DNA of 5,242 nucleotides. It comes from JAYVIQ01 sp043770215 (GTDB taxonomy: Bacteria; Bacteroidota; Bacteroidia; Cytophagales; JAAEPT01). Positions 1 to 5,242 of this stretch are shown here, one piece after another. The notes below the pieces were generated by a model. The model was not told where the DNA came from. It did not search any database and worked only from the letters and a program-made list of their open reading frames with translations. Each line of letters opens with the position of its first letter. Position 1 is the first letter of the stretch. The DNA lies in NCBI GenBank assembly GCA_043770215.1, contig JAYVIQ010000075.1:1-5242 (forward strand), read 5' to 3'. A program made the position numbers and the translations under genes.

Positions 1-2
1 CA

Positions 3-266
3 TCTATGGAAGTTAAAGTTGAAGTTTTTACAGAAAATATTCCAGACAACCAAAAGCAATTTAAAAGCAATGAAGCGTATTTTACATTTGTTGGGGTAGA
101 TAAACAATTAAAACCTATCAAAGTACCTTCTATTTTACCAGTTACTTTAGAAGATCAATTGCTATTTGAAGGTGCTTTGAGACGAAGACAATTTAGGCTT
201 TTGGTAGCCGGCAAAATAGAACCTAACGAAGCACCAGAATTACGTTCTTTTTTAGATTTAAAGTAA
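3..266 (+). CDS. Acyl-CoA thioesterase, YciA-like hotdog fold (C-terminal part, 5' truncated)
   Basis: This is the C-terminal part of a hotdog-fold thioesterase that would hydrolyse acyl-CoA to free acid and CoA in the cytoplasm. The frame is open to the left edge, and the visible peptide begins SMEVKVEVFTEN. That matches the conserved strand of the YciA/acyl-CoA hydrolase family, where a Ser-Met-x-Val motif is followed by alternating Val residues. The Met at base 6 is therefore internal, not the start. After that comes a strand reading AYFTFVGVD, then the segment FEGALRRRQFRLLVAGK, a basic tail common in Bacteroidota members. The stop is TAA at 264-266. The catalytic Asp/Asn region lies outside the window, so activity cannot be judged. 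The next gene follows after 4 bases, suggesting co-transcription. The family call rests on recalled similarity, not a search. Confidence 0.72.
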   Translation, partial: SMEVKVEVFTENIPDNQKQFKSNEAYFTFVGVDKQLKPIKVPSILPVTLEDQLLFEGALRRRQFRLLVAGKIEPNEAPELRSFLDLK

Positions 267-270
267 ATTT

Positions 271-726
271 ATGGATCTTAACCCAATGGCTTTAGGCTAT
301 ATTTTTGAAGACACACTTTTTCATTTTACTAATGACGGATTTATAAGTGTTAAAAACGACGCTTATTTTGGTAATAACCAATCAAACATTACAATAGTTA
401 GTAAAAAACATTTTCAAAAAGAAGATTTTGATTTATTTGTTAAAATTTTAGCTGCATTAAAACTTTCTTTAGATGATGTAGCCCTTGTATGTAAAAAACC
501 AGGAGTTGGATTTGATGAACTTATTATATCATTAGAGCCTAAAAAAATCATTTTATTTGGCATTAATCCTTTTGAAATTGGGTTTAAAGACGCTGTAGCA
601 AACACTTACGAAATCATAGAGGTGGGCGCTATACAACTACTACAAGCAGAAGATTTTAGCGTTTATCACTTAGATGCATCTAAGAAAAAAGCACTTTGGC
701 TCAACTTACAAAAACTTCTTGCTTAA
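271..726 (+). CDS. Uncharacterised protein, possibly a diverged DNA polymerase III psi (HolD)-like protein
   Basis: This is a soluble 151-residue protein with no signal peptide and no membrane segment. I do not recognise it with certainty. The visible pattern is a helix around residues 48-65 (EDFDLFVKILAALKLSLD), a short hydrophobic strand (VALVCKK, about 70-76), a strand KKIILFGINP (about 91-100), another EIIEVGAIQLL, and a C-terminal helix KKKALWLNLQKLL. A strand ending in Phe-Gly, and a last helix with Lys...Leu-Trp...Leu, recall small Bacteroidota proteins sometimes annotated as DNA polymerase III psi-like. That is a weak inference from memory. The start at 271 lies 4 bases after the thioesterase stop; a second Met at residue 6 is an alternative. 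The stop codon at 724-726 abuts the palindrome in front of mntR. Confidence 0.6.
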   Translation: MDLNPMALGYIFEDTLFHFTNDGFISVKNDAYFGNNQSNITIVSKKHFQKEDFDLFVKILAALKLSLDDVALVCKKPGVGFDELIISLEPKKIILFGINPFEIGFKDAVANTYEIIEVGAIQLLQAEDFSVYHLDASKKKALWLNLQKLLA

Positions 727-748
727 ATTTTTAGACTACCCTAAAAAT
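727..748. promoter_or_regulatory. Putative DtxR/MntR-type operator (perfect 8-bp interrupted palindrome)
   Basis: The arms ATTTTTAG (727-734) and CTAAAAAT (741-748) are perfect reverse complements around the 6-base centre ACTACC, with the dyad between 737 and 738. The core TTAG-N6-CTAA resembles the outer half-sites of known DtxR-family operators such as the corynebacterial type TTAGG...CCTAA. It lies directly upstream of the -7 element of the mntR promoter and covers the expected -33 region, where a bound repressor would block transcription. The arms are nearly pure A/T and no T-tract follows at once, so an intrinsic terminator for the upstream gene is the less likely reading. Binding by the adjacent regulator is inferred. 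Confidence 0.55.
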
Positions 749-761
749 AAATTTACTTTTG
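731..761 (+). promoter_or_regulatory. Putative Bacteroidota promoter of the mntRABCD operon
   Basis: TACTTTTG at 754-761 matches the Bacteroidota -7 consensus TAnnTTTG exactly. A -33 element would be expected 19-21 bases upstream. TTAG at 731-734 sits there with a 19-base spacer but is only a partial match to TTTG/TTG. Transcription would begin near 768, leaving a leader of roughly 35 bases before the ATG at 805. The palindrome at 727-748 overlaps the -33 region and spacer, which suits repression of the operon by its own first gene product. Confidence 0.5.
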
Positions 762-767
762 TCTAAT
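749..767 (+). repeat. 19-base sequence shared with the gcvH upstream region (copy 1)
   Basis: This 19-base stretch (AAATTTACTT, then TT, then GTCTAAT) matches 4978-4996 at 17 of 19 positions in the same orientation; the only differences are TT versus AG in the middle. It covers the -7 element in front of mntR. Its GTCTAA (761-766) is also the exact reverse complement of TTAGAC at 731-736, with the two hexamers centred 30 bases apart, close to three helical turns. It may be a promoter resemblance or a second regulator site. Confidence 0.4.
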
Positions 768-804
768 ATTTTCTTTAGTTTTATAAAAAAGAAATTTATT
801 AGAA

Positions 805-1464
805 ATGACTCAACTAAGCCAGTCAGAAGAAAATTATCTTAAAACAATTTTTCATGTCTATAGCGATACAGGGATAGATGTGGCAACAAATGAAATTGCT
901 GAGAATCTAAGTACTAGTCCTGCTTCAGTAAGCGATATGCTAAAAAAGCTGAGTGTAAAAAAATTAGTTCATTATGAAAAATACAAAGGGGTAACCTTAA
1001 CTGAAATCGGAAACACTTTAGCAACAAAAATTGTAAGAAAGCATAGACTTTGGGAGGTTTTTTTGGTGCAAAAATTACATTTTAGTTGGGATGAAGTACA
1101 TGAAATTGCTGAAGAATTAGAACATATCCAATCTTCATTGCTTATTCAAAGACTAGATGATTATTTAGGGAATCCTACCCACGACCCACATGGTGACCCT
1201 ATTCCTAATGAATTTGGCCAGTTTAATCATAAAGTAAAGATAATTTTAACTGATTTTGATATTCAAAAAGAAGCGATAGTAATGGGAGTGAAAGATACAG
1301 ATTCTAAACTTTTGAAATATTTAGACAAAGTAGGTATAACCTTAGGTACTAAAATTAAAATTCTTGAAATAATGGAATTTGATTCTAGTATGGAAATAGA
1401 AATAAATGAAAATCAAAAACTTTTTCTTAGTAAAGAAATCTCTAAAAATATATTTGTAAACTAA
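805..1464 (+). CDS. mntR: MntR/DtxR-family metal-dependent transcriptional repressor with FeoA-like C-terminal domain
   Basis: This 219-residue cytoplasmic metal sensor should bind DNA as a dimer when loaded with Mn(II) or Fe(II). Residues about 5-65 form the winged helix, with recognition helix SPASVSDMLKKL and wing YEKYKGVTLT. Residues about 66-140 form the dimerisation and metal-binding domain, and about 141-219 an SH3-like FeoA domain. Aligned by eye to DtxR, H80, E84, H99, E103, E106 and H107 occupy the metal-site positions. DtxR Cys102 is replaced by E103, as in MntR (Glu99), which favours manganese. The Met10/Asp8 position is N10. The motif HDPHGDPIP (126-134) is a family hallmark. Met1 is well supported because the alignment starts within a few residues of it. 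It is the first gene of the transporter operon, 2 bases before mntA, and probably represses itself through the palindrome at 727-748. Iron sensing remains possible. Confidence 0.9.
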   Translation: MTQLSQSEENYLKTIFHVYSDTGIDVATNEIAENLSTSPASVSDMLKKLSVKKLVHYEKYKGVTLTEIGNTLATKIVRKHRLWEVFLVQKLHFSWDEVHEIAEELEHIQSSLLIQRLDDYLGNPTHDPHGDPIPNEFGQFNHKVKIILTDFDIQKEAIVMGVKDTDSKLLKYLDKVGITLGTKIKILEIMEFDSSMEIEINENQKLFLSKEISKNIFVN

Positions 1465-1466
1465 AT

Positions 1467-2366
1467 ATGAAAAGAATTGCTTTGTACATTTTACTATTAG
1501 GTAGTATTATTTCTTGTGAAAAAGAGAGCAACAAAAATAACATTGTAGCTACAACCAACATTATTGCCAGTAGTTTAAAAGAAATTATAGGTAATGATGT
1601 CCCTATGGTTGTGCTTATGAATAGCGAAACTGATCCGCATGCTTACCAAGCAAGCCCTAACGATTATAAAGAGTTAGCTAACGCAAAAGTTATAGTTTCT
1701 AATGGCTTGCATTTAGAGGGTAAACTTCATGAAACAATTTTGGAAACTACAAAAAGCAATGGTTCTAAACACCTCCAATTTAGCGATGCACTCAGTGAAA
1801 ATGAAATTATTTTTGAAGAACAAACAGTACCTGATCCCCACATTTGGTTTGATGTAGCACAATGGAAAAAATGTTTGACTTATACCGTAAATCAGTTGGT
1901 TTTGCTATATCCAGAGCATAAAATTAAGTGGTTGGGAAACCTTAAAAAATACAATTCAAAATTAGATGCTTGCCACATAGAAACGCAAAAAAAAATACGT
2001 TCTATTCCAAAAGTAACTAAAACACTTATTACAGCTCATGACGCATTTAGTTATTTATCAAGAGCATATAAAATAGCTATTAAACCTTTGCAGGGTCGAA
2101 ATACAAATTCTGAACCTTCTATAAAAGAGGTAATAAATTTAAGTGAATTCATTGTAGCTAATAAAATAAAAGCAATTTTTGTTGAAACTACGGTAAATAA
2201 AAAATTCATTCTTTCCATACAGGAATCTTGCATTCAAAAAGGCCATAAAGTGGTTATTGGAGGAGAATTATTTTCTGATGCTTTAGGGGCTGAAAATACT
2301 CCAGAATCAACGTATATAGGAATGATAGAGCACAATACTAAGACAATTTGCAATGGACTCAAATAA
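1467..2366 (+). CDS. mntA: Mn/Zn ABC transporter substrate-binding lipoprotein (TroA/MntA/ZnuA family)
   Basis: This 299-residue cluster A-I metal-binding protein captures Mn(II) or Zn(II) in the periplasm and passes it to the permeases. The N-terminus is a lipoprotein signal: MKR, a hydrophobic stretch, and lipobox Ile-Ile-Ser-Cys with C17 as the lipidated residue. The four expected ligands are present: H58 in DPHAY, H125 in DPHIWFD, H191 in TAHDAFSYL and D271 in LFSDALG. The third ligand is His, as in Treponema TroA and zinc-binding ZnuA, whereas PsaA/MntC-type manganese proteins have Glu. There is no His/Asp-rich loop between H58 and H125 of the kind typical of ZnuA. The segment QGRNTNSEPSIKEV matches the family's QG...(T/S)E.E region. 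The stop is 3 bases before the ATPase gene. The mnt naming follows gene order and the linked regulator; troA or a zinc role is a real alternative. Confidence 0.88.
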   Translation: MKRIALYILLLGSIISCEKESNKNNIVATTNIIASSLKEIIGNDVPMVVLMNSETDPHAYQASPNDYKELANAKVIVSNGLHLEGKLHETILETTKSNGSKHLQFSDALSENEIIFEEQTVPDPHIWFDVAQWKKCLTYTVNQLVLLYPEHKIKWLGNLKKYNSKLDACHIETQKKIRSIPKVTKTLITAHDAFSYLSRAYKIAIKPLQGRNTNSEPSIKEVINLSEFIVANKIKAIFVETTVNKKFILSIQESCIQKGHKVVIGGELFSDALGAENTPESTYIGMIEHNTKTICNGLK

Positions 2367-2369
2367 GTT

Positions 2370-3098
2370 ATGAATTCTTTAGAAACTAACGGATTATCAG
2401 TAGAATACCAAGGATTGTTTGTTTTGGACAATATAAACTTGTGCATTCCAGAACACACCTTGTCTGCTATTGTAGGACCAAATGGTGCAGGGAAATCCAC
2501 TCTTTTGAAAGCATCTTTAAACCTAATAAATAAAAAAAGTGGAGAAGTATTTTTTTGGAATGAAAGTTTTGAAAATCAAAGAAAAAACGTTGCATACATA
2601 CCACAAAGAAGTTCAGTAGATTGGGACTTTCCTGCTAGAGTAGTAGATGTAGTATTGATGGGTTTATATATACACAAAGGATTGTTTAAGAGAATTTCTA
2701 AAGAAAATAAGCAGGAAGTACTAAATGCTTTAGAGAGAGTAGGGTTGTTGGAGTTTCAAAATAGACAAATTTCTCAATTGAGTGGAGGCCAACAACAACG
2801 TGTATTTATAGCACGAGCGTTGGTTCAAAATCCAGATTTATACATTATGGATGAGCCGTTTGCTGGAGTAGATGTACAATCTGAACATGCCATTTTACAA
2901 ATTTTAAAAGATCTTGTTGTAGAGAAAAAAACTATTTTGGTTGTTCATCATGATTTAGATACTGTGAAAGATTATTTTGATTATGTTGTTTTGCTCAATA
3001 AAGAAATAAAAGCACAGGGAAGCGTAAAAGAAATATTTACAAATGAAAACCTTAGAAAAACCTACGGAAGTTTAATCCCTAATTTTTCTGAGTTGTAA
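2370..3098 (+). CDS. mntB: Mn/Zn ABC transporter ATP-binding protein
   Basis: This 242-residue cytoplasmic ATPase drives metal import. All nucleotide-binding motifs are intact: Walker A GPNGAGKST (36-44), Q-loop glutamine Q79 in YIPQRSSVDWDFP, ABC signature LSGGQQQR (137-144), Walker B LYIMDEP (157-163) with catalytic E162, D-loop AGVD (165-168) and switch histidine H194 in VVHHDL. The Q-loop extension SSVDWDFP and the sequence VVDVVLMGLY are characteristic of the manganese/zinc branch (MntB, TroB, SitB, ZnuC) rather than of general ABC importers. Length is normal for the family. The start at 2370 lies 3 bases after mntA, and the stop is 2 bases before the first permease, so translation is probably coupled. 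There is no sign of damage or transfer. Mn versus Zn cannot be decided from this subunit alone. Confidence 0.92.
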   Translation: MNSLETNGLSVEYQGLFVLDNINLCIPEHTLSAIVGPNGAGKSTLLKASLNLINKKSGEVFFWNESFENQRKNVAYIPQRSSVDWDFPARVVDVVLMGLYIHKGLFKRISKENKQEVLNALERVGLLEFQNRQISQLSGGQQQRVFIARALVQNPDLYIMDEPFAGVDVQSEHAILQILKDLVVEKKTILVVHHDLDTVKDYFDYVVLLNKEIKAQGSVKEIFTNENLRKTYGSLIPNFSEL

Positions 3099-3100
3099 TT

Positions 3101-3931
3101 ATGGACTCAATTCTTTTAAATATTCTCATAGCTTTATTAGCTCTTTCTATTACAAGTGCAATCACAGGGGTGTACGCATATTTAAAAAACGATAGCTTAT
3201 CTGCAGATTCTATTGCCCACAGCACTTTGCCTGGAATACTCATTGGTTTTATGTTTGCAGGCTATAAATCTAATGTGCATTTGTATTTAGGTGCAGTAAG
3301 TACAGGTTTATTTAGTCAATTTTTAATTAGTTATTTACAAGCGCATTCAAAACTCAAAAAAGACAGTATTACGGCTATAGTACTTACCTCACTTTTTGCT
3401 TTAGGTTTAGTTTTGATCAAATATGTTTTAGACAATCCAACCTACAAAAACAAAAGTGGTTTAAGTCATTTTCTTTTTGGGCAGGCTGCCTCTATTCAGT
3501 ACTCTGATGTCCTTTTCATCACATGTATCTCACTCTTTGTATTAATTATTTTCTTTTTTTTCGGTAGAGCAATAAAAGCATTGTCCTTTGACCCAATTTT
3601 GTTTGATTTGATTGGCTGGTCAAAAACTAAAATAAATTTTGTTTTTGATGTTACACTCACATTAACTGTAATTATTGGAATCCAATCTGTGGGTGTTGTT
3701 CTTATGTCTGCGCTTATTGTTACACCAGCTGTCATTGCAAGGGCTTTATCTAATGAATTTAAAAAAATTGCATTTATTTCTATTCTTGCAAATTGCACAT
3801 GTGTGTTGTTAGGGACTTTTATTTCCTATCAATTAGAAAATCCTACGGGTCCTTGGATTATTATATCATTATCAGTAGTTTGTTTTATAGCCCTGCCCAT
3901 AGGAAGTAAACTAATAAAAACAATAAGGTAA
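3101..3931 (+). CDS. mntC: Mn/Zn ABC transporter permease, first subunit (ABC-3 family)
   Basis: This 276-residue inner-membrane protein forms half of the metal channel. It is almost entirely hydrophobic, with about eight or nine likely membrane segments, for example residues 4-28, 43-55, 59-79, 89-110, 137-157, 180-212, 223-243 and 251-271. Family motifs are DSIAHSTLPG (36-45), SFDP (162-165), QSVGVVLMSALIVTPA (195-210) and PTGP (248-251). SIAHSTLPG lies in the conserved metal-permease region. Length is typical, and no DtxR domain is fused at the C-terminus, as occurs in some manganese permeases. Its stop codon overlaps the start of the second permease by one base (TAATG at 3929-3933). The protein is paralogous to that second permease, so the pair would form a heterodimeric channel with the ATPase. 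Confidence 0.9.
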   Translation: MDSILLNILIALLALSITSAITGVYAYLKNDSLSADSIAHSTLPGILIGFMFAGYKSNVHLYLGAVSTGLFSQFLISYLQAHSKLKKDSITAIVLTSLFALGLVLIKYVLDNPTYKNKSGLSHFLFGQAASIQYSDVLFITCISLFVLIIFFFFGRAIKALSFDPILFDLIGWSKTKINFVFDVTLTLTVIIGIQSVGVVLMSALIVTPAVIARALSNEFKKIAFISILANCTCVLLGTFISYQLENPTGPWIIISLSVVCFIALPIGSKLIKTIR

Positions 3932-4785
3932 TGTACCAGATTTGGATTTATATTATTGCACTTTTGATTGTTATTCCTAGCACTTTGCTCGGTTGCTTTT
4001 TGTTGCTCAGAAAATCTGTTATGGTCAGTGACGGTATTTCTCATTCTATTTTGCCAGGTTTAGTTATTGGATTTTTGGTGACTAAATCTTTGTATTCACC
4101 CATTTTATTGTTGTTTGCGTCTTTGTTTGGTGTCTTTACTATTGTACTTATGGAATGGATTTATAAAAATGATAGAATTAAAAAAGAAGCATCTATAAGC
4201 ATAAGTTTTACATTTTTGTTTGCAGTAGGAATTTTACTTATTGCAAATTTCACTTCAGAAAATACTGAATTACATCAGGAGTGTATACTTTATGGAGATT
4301 TAAACGCCGTACCTTTGCATACTTTATTTATAAATGGAATAGGGTTAGGTCCAAAAGCTTTGTGGACTTTACTCTTATTGAATATTTGTGTTATTTCTTG
4401 CTTGTTTATTGGTTGGCGTGCATTGAATGTTACAAGTTTCGATCCTATTTATGCAACAAGTATAGGATTCAATCCAAAAAAATGGAATTATATTCTAATG
4501 ACTTTAGTAGCTCTAACTGTAGTTATTGCATTTGATATTGTTGGAGCTATTTTGATTATTTCTATTATAGCAGCACCAGCGGCTAGTGCGTATCTGTTTT
4601 GTAAACAATTAAAATCATTTATTTTGCTTTCCTTATTTTTAGGTATTATTTACACTCTTTTAGGTATTTCTATTTCATTTTATTTTAATTTAATACTCTC
4701 TGCAACATTGGCTTTAGTATTTGGTGTTTTATTTTTAGTTTCTTTTTTTACACATAAATTTCTATTTGATGGCAAGGAGTATTGA
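3931..4785 (+). CDS. mntD: Mn/Zn ABC transporter permease, second subunit (ABC-3 family)
   Basis: This 284-residue inner-membrane permease partners the preceding one. Shared family motifs are SDGISHSILPG (33-43), SFDP (169-172) and FDIVGAILIISIIAAPAASA (201-220). The segment LHQECILYGDLNAVPL (114-129) resembles the loop seen in second permeases of manganese systems, where a conserved LYG motif follows a short acidic stretch. Likely membrane segments include residues 4-26, 41-50, 56-76, 88-106, 143-162, 187-221, 229-249 and 252-273. The ATG overlaps the previous stop by one base, a normal coupled arrangement. It is the last gene of the operon; the TGA at 4783-4785 is followed by a non-coding region with no clear terminator hairpin. 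Codon and base use match the neighbouring genes. Confidence 0.9.
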   Translation: MYQIWIYIIALLIVIPSTLLGCFLLLRKSVMVSDGISHSILPGLVIGFLVTKSLYSPILLLFASLFGVFTIVLMEWIYKNDRIKKEASISISFTFLFAVGILLIANFTSENTELHQECILYGDLNAVPLHTLFINGIGLGPKALWTLLLLNICVISCLFIGWRALNVTSFDPIYATSIGFNPKKWNYILMTLVALTVVIAFDIVGAILIISIIAAPAASAYLFCKQLKSFILLSLFLGIIYTLLGISISFYFNLILSATLALVFGVLFLVSFFTHKFLFDGKEY

Positions 4786-4886
4786 AAACTAAATGATGTT
4801 AGATATTTATTTATTCACTTCTTTCGTTTATGGAATCATATTCTCTTTTAAGTATAGTTAAATCAAAATATAAGGGACTCAAATTA

Positions 4887-4895
4887 GGGGGGGGG
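4887..4895 (+). repeat. G9 homopolymer tract
   Basis: Nine consecutive G lie in otherwise strongly AT-rich sequence. The tract is framed by TTAG (4884-4887) and CTAA (4896-4899), the same tetramers that frame the putative operator in front of mntR, but with 8 rather than 6 bases between them. Such tracts are prone to slipped-strand length changes, and also to sequencing error. It lies 102 bases after mntD and about 200 bases before gcvH. Confidence 0.85.
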
Positions 4896-4977
4896 CTAAA
4901 ATAGCTATCGTAAACAAATGCTTTTAACTATTTTGTATAAAAATATCAACTCAGGCAGAGAGTATTGCATAAAAGAC

Positions 4978-4996
4978 AAATTTACTTAGGTCTAAT
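4978..4996 (+). repeat. 19-base sequence shared with the mntR upstream region (copy 2)
   Basis: This matches 749-767 at 17 of 19 positions. In this copy the middle reads AG instead of TT, which creates the small inverted repeat TTAGGTCTAA (4986-4995) and breaks the TAnnTTTG -7 match (TACTTAGG here). That makes a shared protein-binding site somewhat more likely than a shared promoter element. It ends 97 bases before the gcvH start, against 37 bases before mntR. Confidence 0.4.
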
Positions 4997-5038
4997 TAAT
5001 ACATTATCTTTTTTAGCCGTATAATTTTCAATTATAAA

Positions 5039-5069
5039 TTTCTTTCCTTATTCAAAATCATTACTTTTA
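5039..5069 (+). promoter_or_regulatory. Possible gcvH promoter
   Basis: TACTTTTA at 5062-5069 differs from the Bacteroidota -7 consensus TAnnTTTG only in its last base. TTTC at 5039-5042 lies 19 bases upstream, at the expected distance for a -33 TTTG, with one mismatch. Transcription would start near 5076, about 18 bases before the gcvH ATG. Short AT-rich matches like this occur often by chance. Confidence 0.3.
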
Positions 5070-5093
5070 CGGAGTAATTAACAATTAAGAAAG

Positions 5094-5242
5094 ATGAATT
5101 TCCCAGACAATTTAAAGTACACAAAAGACCACGAGTGGATAAAAGTAGAAGGCAATCAAGCAATTGTTGGCATTACAGCATTTGCTCAGGTTGAGTTGGG
5201 CGAAATAGTTTACGTAGAAGTAGATACAATAGGAGAAATCAT
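5094..5242 (+). CDS. gcvH: Glycine cleavage system H protein (N-terminal part, 3' truncated by window)
   Basis: GcvH is the lipoyl-carrying shuttle of the glycine cleavage complex. It receives the aminomethyl group from the P protein and presents it to the T and L proteins in the cytoplasm. The frame from ATG at 5094 stays open to the right edge and gives 49 complete codons. It begins MNFPDNLKYTKDHEWIKVEG and continues with GITAFAQVELGEIVYVEVD. The conserved H-protein features Y-(T/S)-x-x-HEW, GIT.FAQ..LG and YVE(V/L) are all present. The lipoylated lysine, normally near residue 60-65, lies beyond the window. The start is secure because H proteins begin at this distance from the HEW motif. 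A purine-rich AAGAAAG directly precedes the ATG. Its promoter is probably its own, since 308 bases separate it from mntD. Confidence 0.95.
   Translation, partial: MNFPDNLKYTKDHEWIKVEGNQAIVGITAFAQVELGEIVYVEVDTIGEI

Larger units (their letters stand above)
4786..5093. other. 308-base intergenic region between mntD and gcvH
   Basis: I see no credible gene here on either strand; the longest forward reading from an ATG (4793-4861) gives only 22 residues, MMLDIYLFTSFVYGIIFSFK plus two more, with no ribosome-binding signal. The region contains a run of nine G (4887-4895), the near-copy of the mntR upstream sequence (4978-4996), and an all-A/T hairpin with 7-bp arms and a 3-base loop (5020-5036). 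A weak promoter-like element lies close to gcvH. No GC-rich terminator is visible after mntD. Confidence 0.6.

Noticed and set aside
727..748. The palindrome read as an intrinsic terminator of the thioesterase/hypothetical pair
   Set aside because: The stem has only one G-C pair and is followed by AAATTTAC rather than a T-run. It also coincides with a promoter, so an operator is the better explanation, though a minor role in termination is not excluded.
1987..1995. A9 run inside mntA as a phase-variable switch
   Set aside because: It encodes ordinary Lys codons in an AT-rich gene, the frame is intact on both sides, and A-runs of this length are expected here.
2234..2500. Reverse-strand frame of 88 codons across the mntA/mntB junction
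   Set aside because: It is antisense to two well-conserved genes, including the Walker A region, and its protein has no recognisable features.
3554..3561. T8 run in mntC as a frameshift site
   Set aside because: It encodes a phenylalanine-rich membrane segment (FFFF) and the frame continues normally to the overlapping stop.
4281..4535. Forward reading frame of 84 codons inside mntD
   Set aside because: It lies wholly within the second permease in another frame and has a biased composition with no recognisable motif; it is a shadow of the real gene.
4793..4861. Short reading frame of 22 hydrophobic residues just after mntD
   Set aside because: It is very short, has no ribosome-binding signal or own promoter, and AT-rich non-coding DNA easily yields such hydrophobic peptides. 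Conservation in relatives would be needed to call it a gene.
5020..5036. Hairpin TATAATT-TTC-AATTATA as a terminator for the operon
   Set aside because: The arms contain only A and T, no T-tract follows, and it lies more than 230 bases after the mntD stop. It is probably a chance palindrome.

Overview
The window looks like chromosomal DNA from a Bacteroidota bacterium, most likely a member of the Flavobacteriia. The reasons are an AT-rich base composition, almost no Shine-Dalgarno sequences, a TAnnTTTG-type -7 promoter element, and protein sequences (thioesterase C-terminus, DtxR/FeoA regulator, GcvH N-terminus) that read like flavobacterial versions.

Layout: (1) Positions 3-266 hold the C-terminal half of a YciA-like acyl-CoA thioesterase, followed after 4 bases by a 151-residue protein of uncertain function (271-726) that may be a diverged DNA polymerase III psi-like protein. 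(2) A short intergenic gap (727-804) holds a perfect 8+8 bp interrupted palindrome with a DtxR-like core (TTAG-N6-CTAA) that starts on the base after the previous stop codon. A good Bacteroidota -7 element lies just downstream. (3) Positions 805-4785 hold a tightly packed five-gene operon: a DtxR/MntR-family metal-sensing repressor with a FeoA-like C-terminal domain, a TroA/MntA-type metal-binding lipoprotein, an ABC ATPase and two paralogous permeases. The four junctions inside the operon are a 1-base overlap or gaps of 2-3 bases. (4) A 308-base non-coding stretch (4786-5093) contains a run of nine G and a 19-base near-copy of the sequence upstream of mntR. (5) The start of gcvH (glycine cleavage H protein) begins at 5094 and runs off the right edge.

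How the genes work together: the lipoprotein captures Mn(II) and/or Zn(II) in the periplasm and delivers it to the two-permease channel, which the ATPase powers. The repressor, encoded first in the same transcript, probably senses the cytoplasmic metal and shuts the operon down through the palindrome in its own promoter. Manganese is the favoured substrate, because the regulator resembles MntR at the position where DtxR has Cys and the ATPase resembles the Mn-transporter branch. The binding protein carries a TroA-like His/His/His/Asp site, so zinc cannot be excluded.

This is mainly a conventional metal-uptake locus. I do not see an undescribed defence, mobile or RNA system. The points most worth checking are the regulatory DNA: the palindrome, the shared sequence in front of mntR and gcvH, and the G9 tract.
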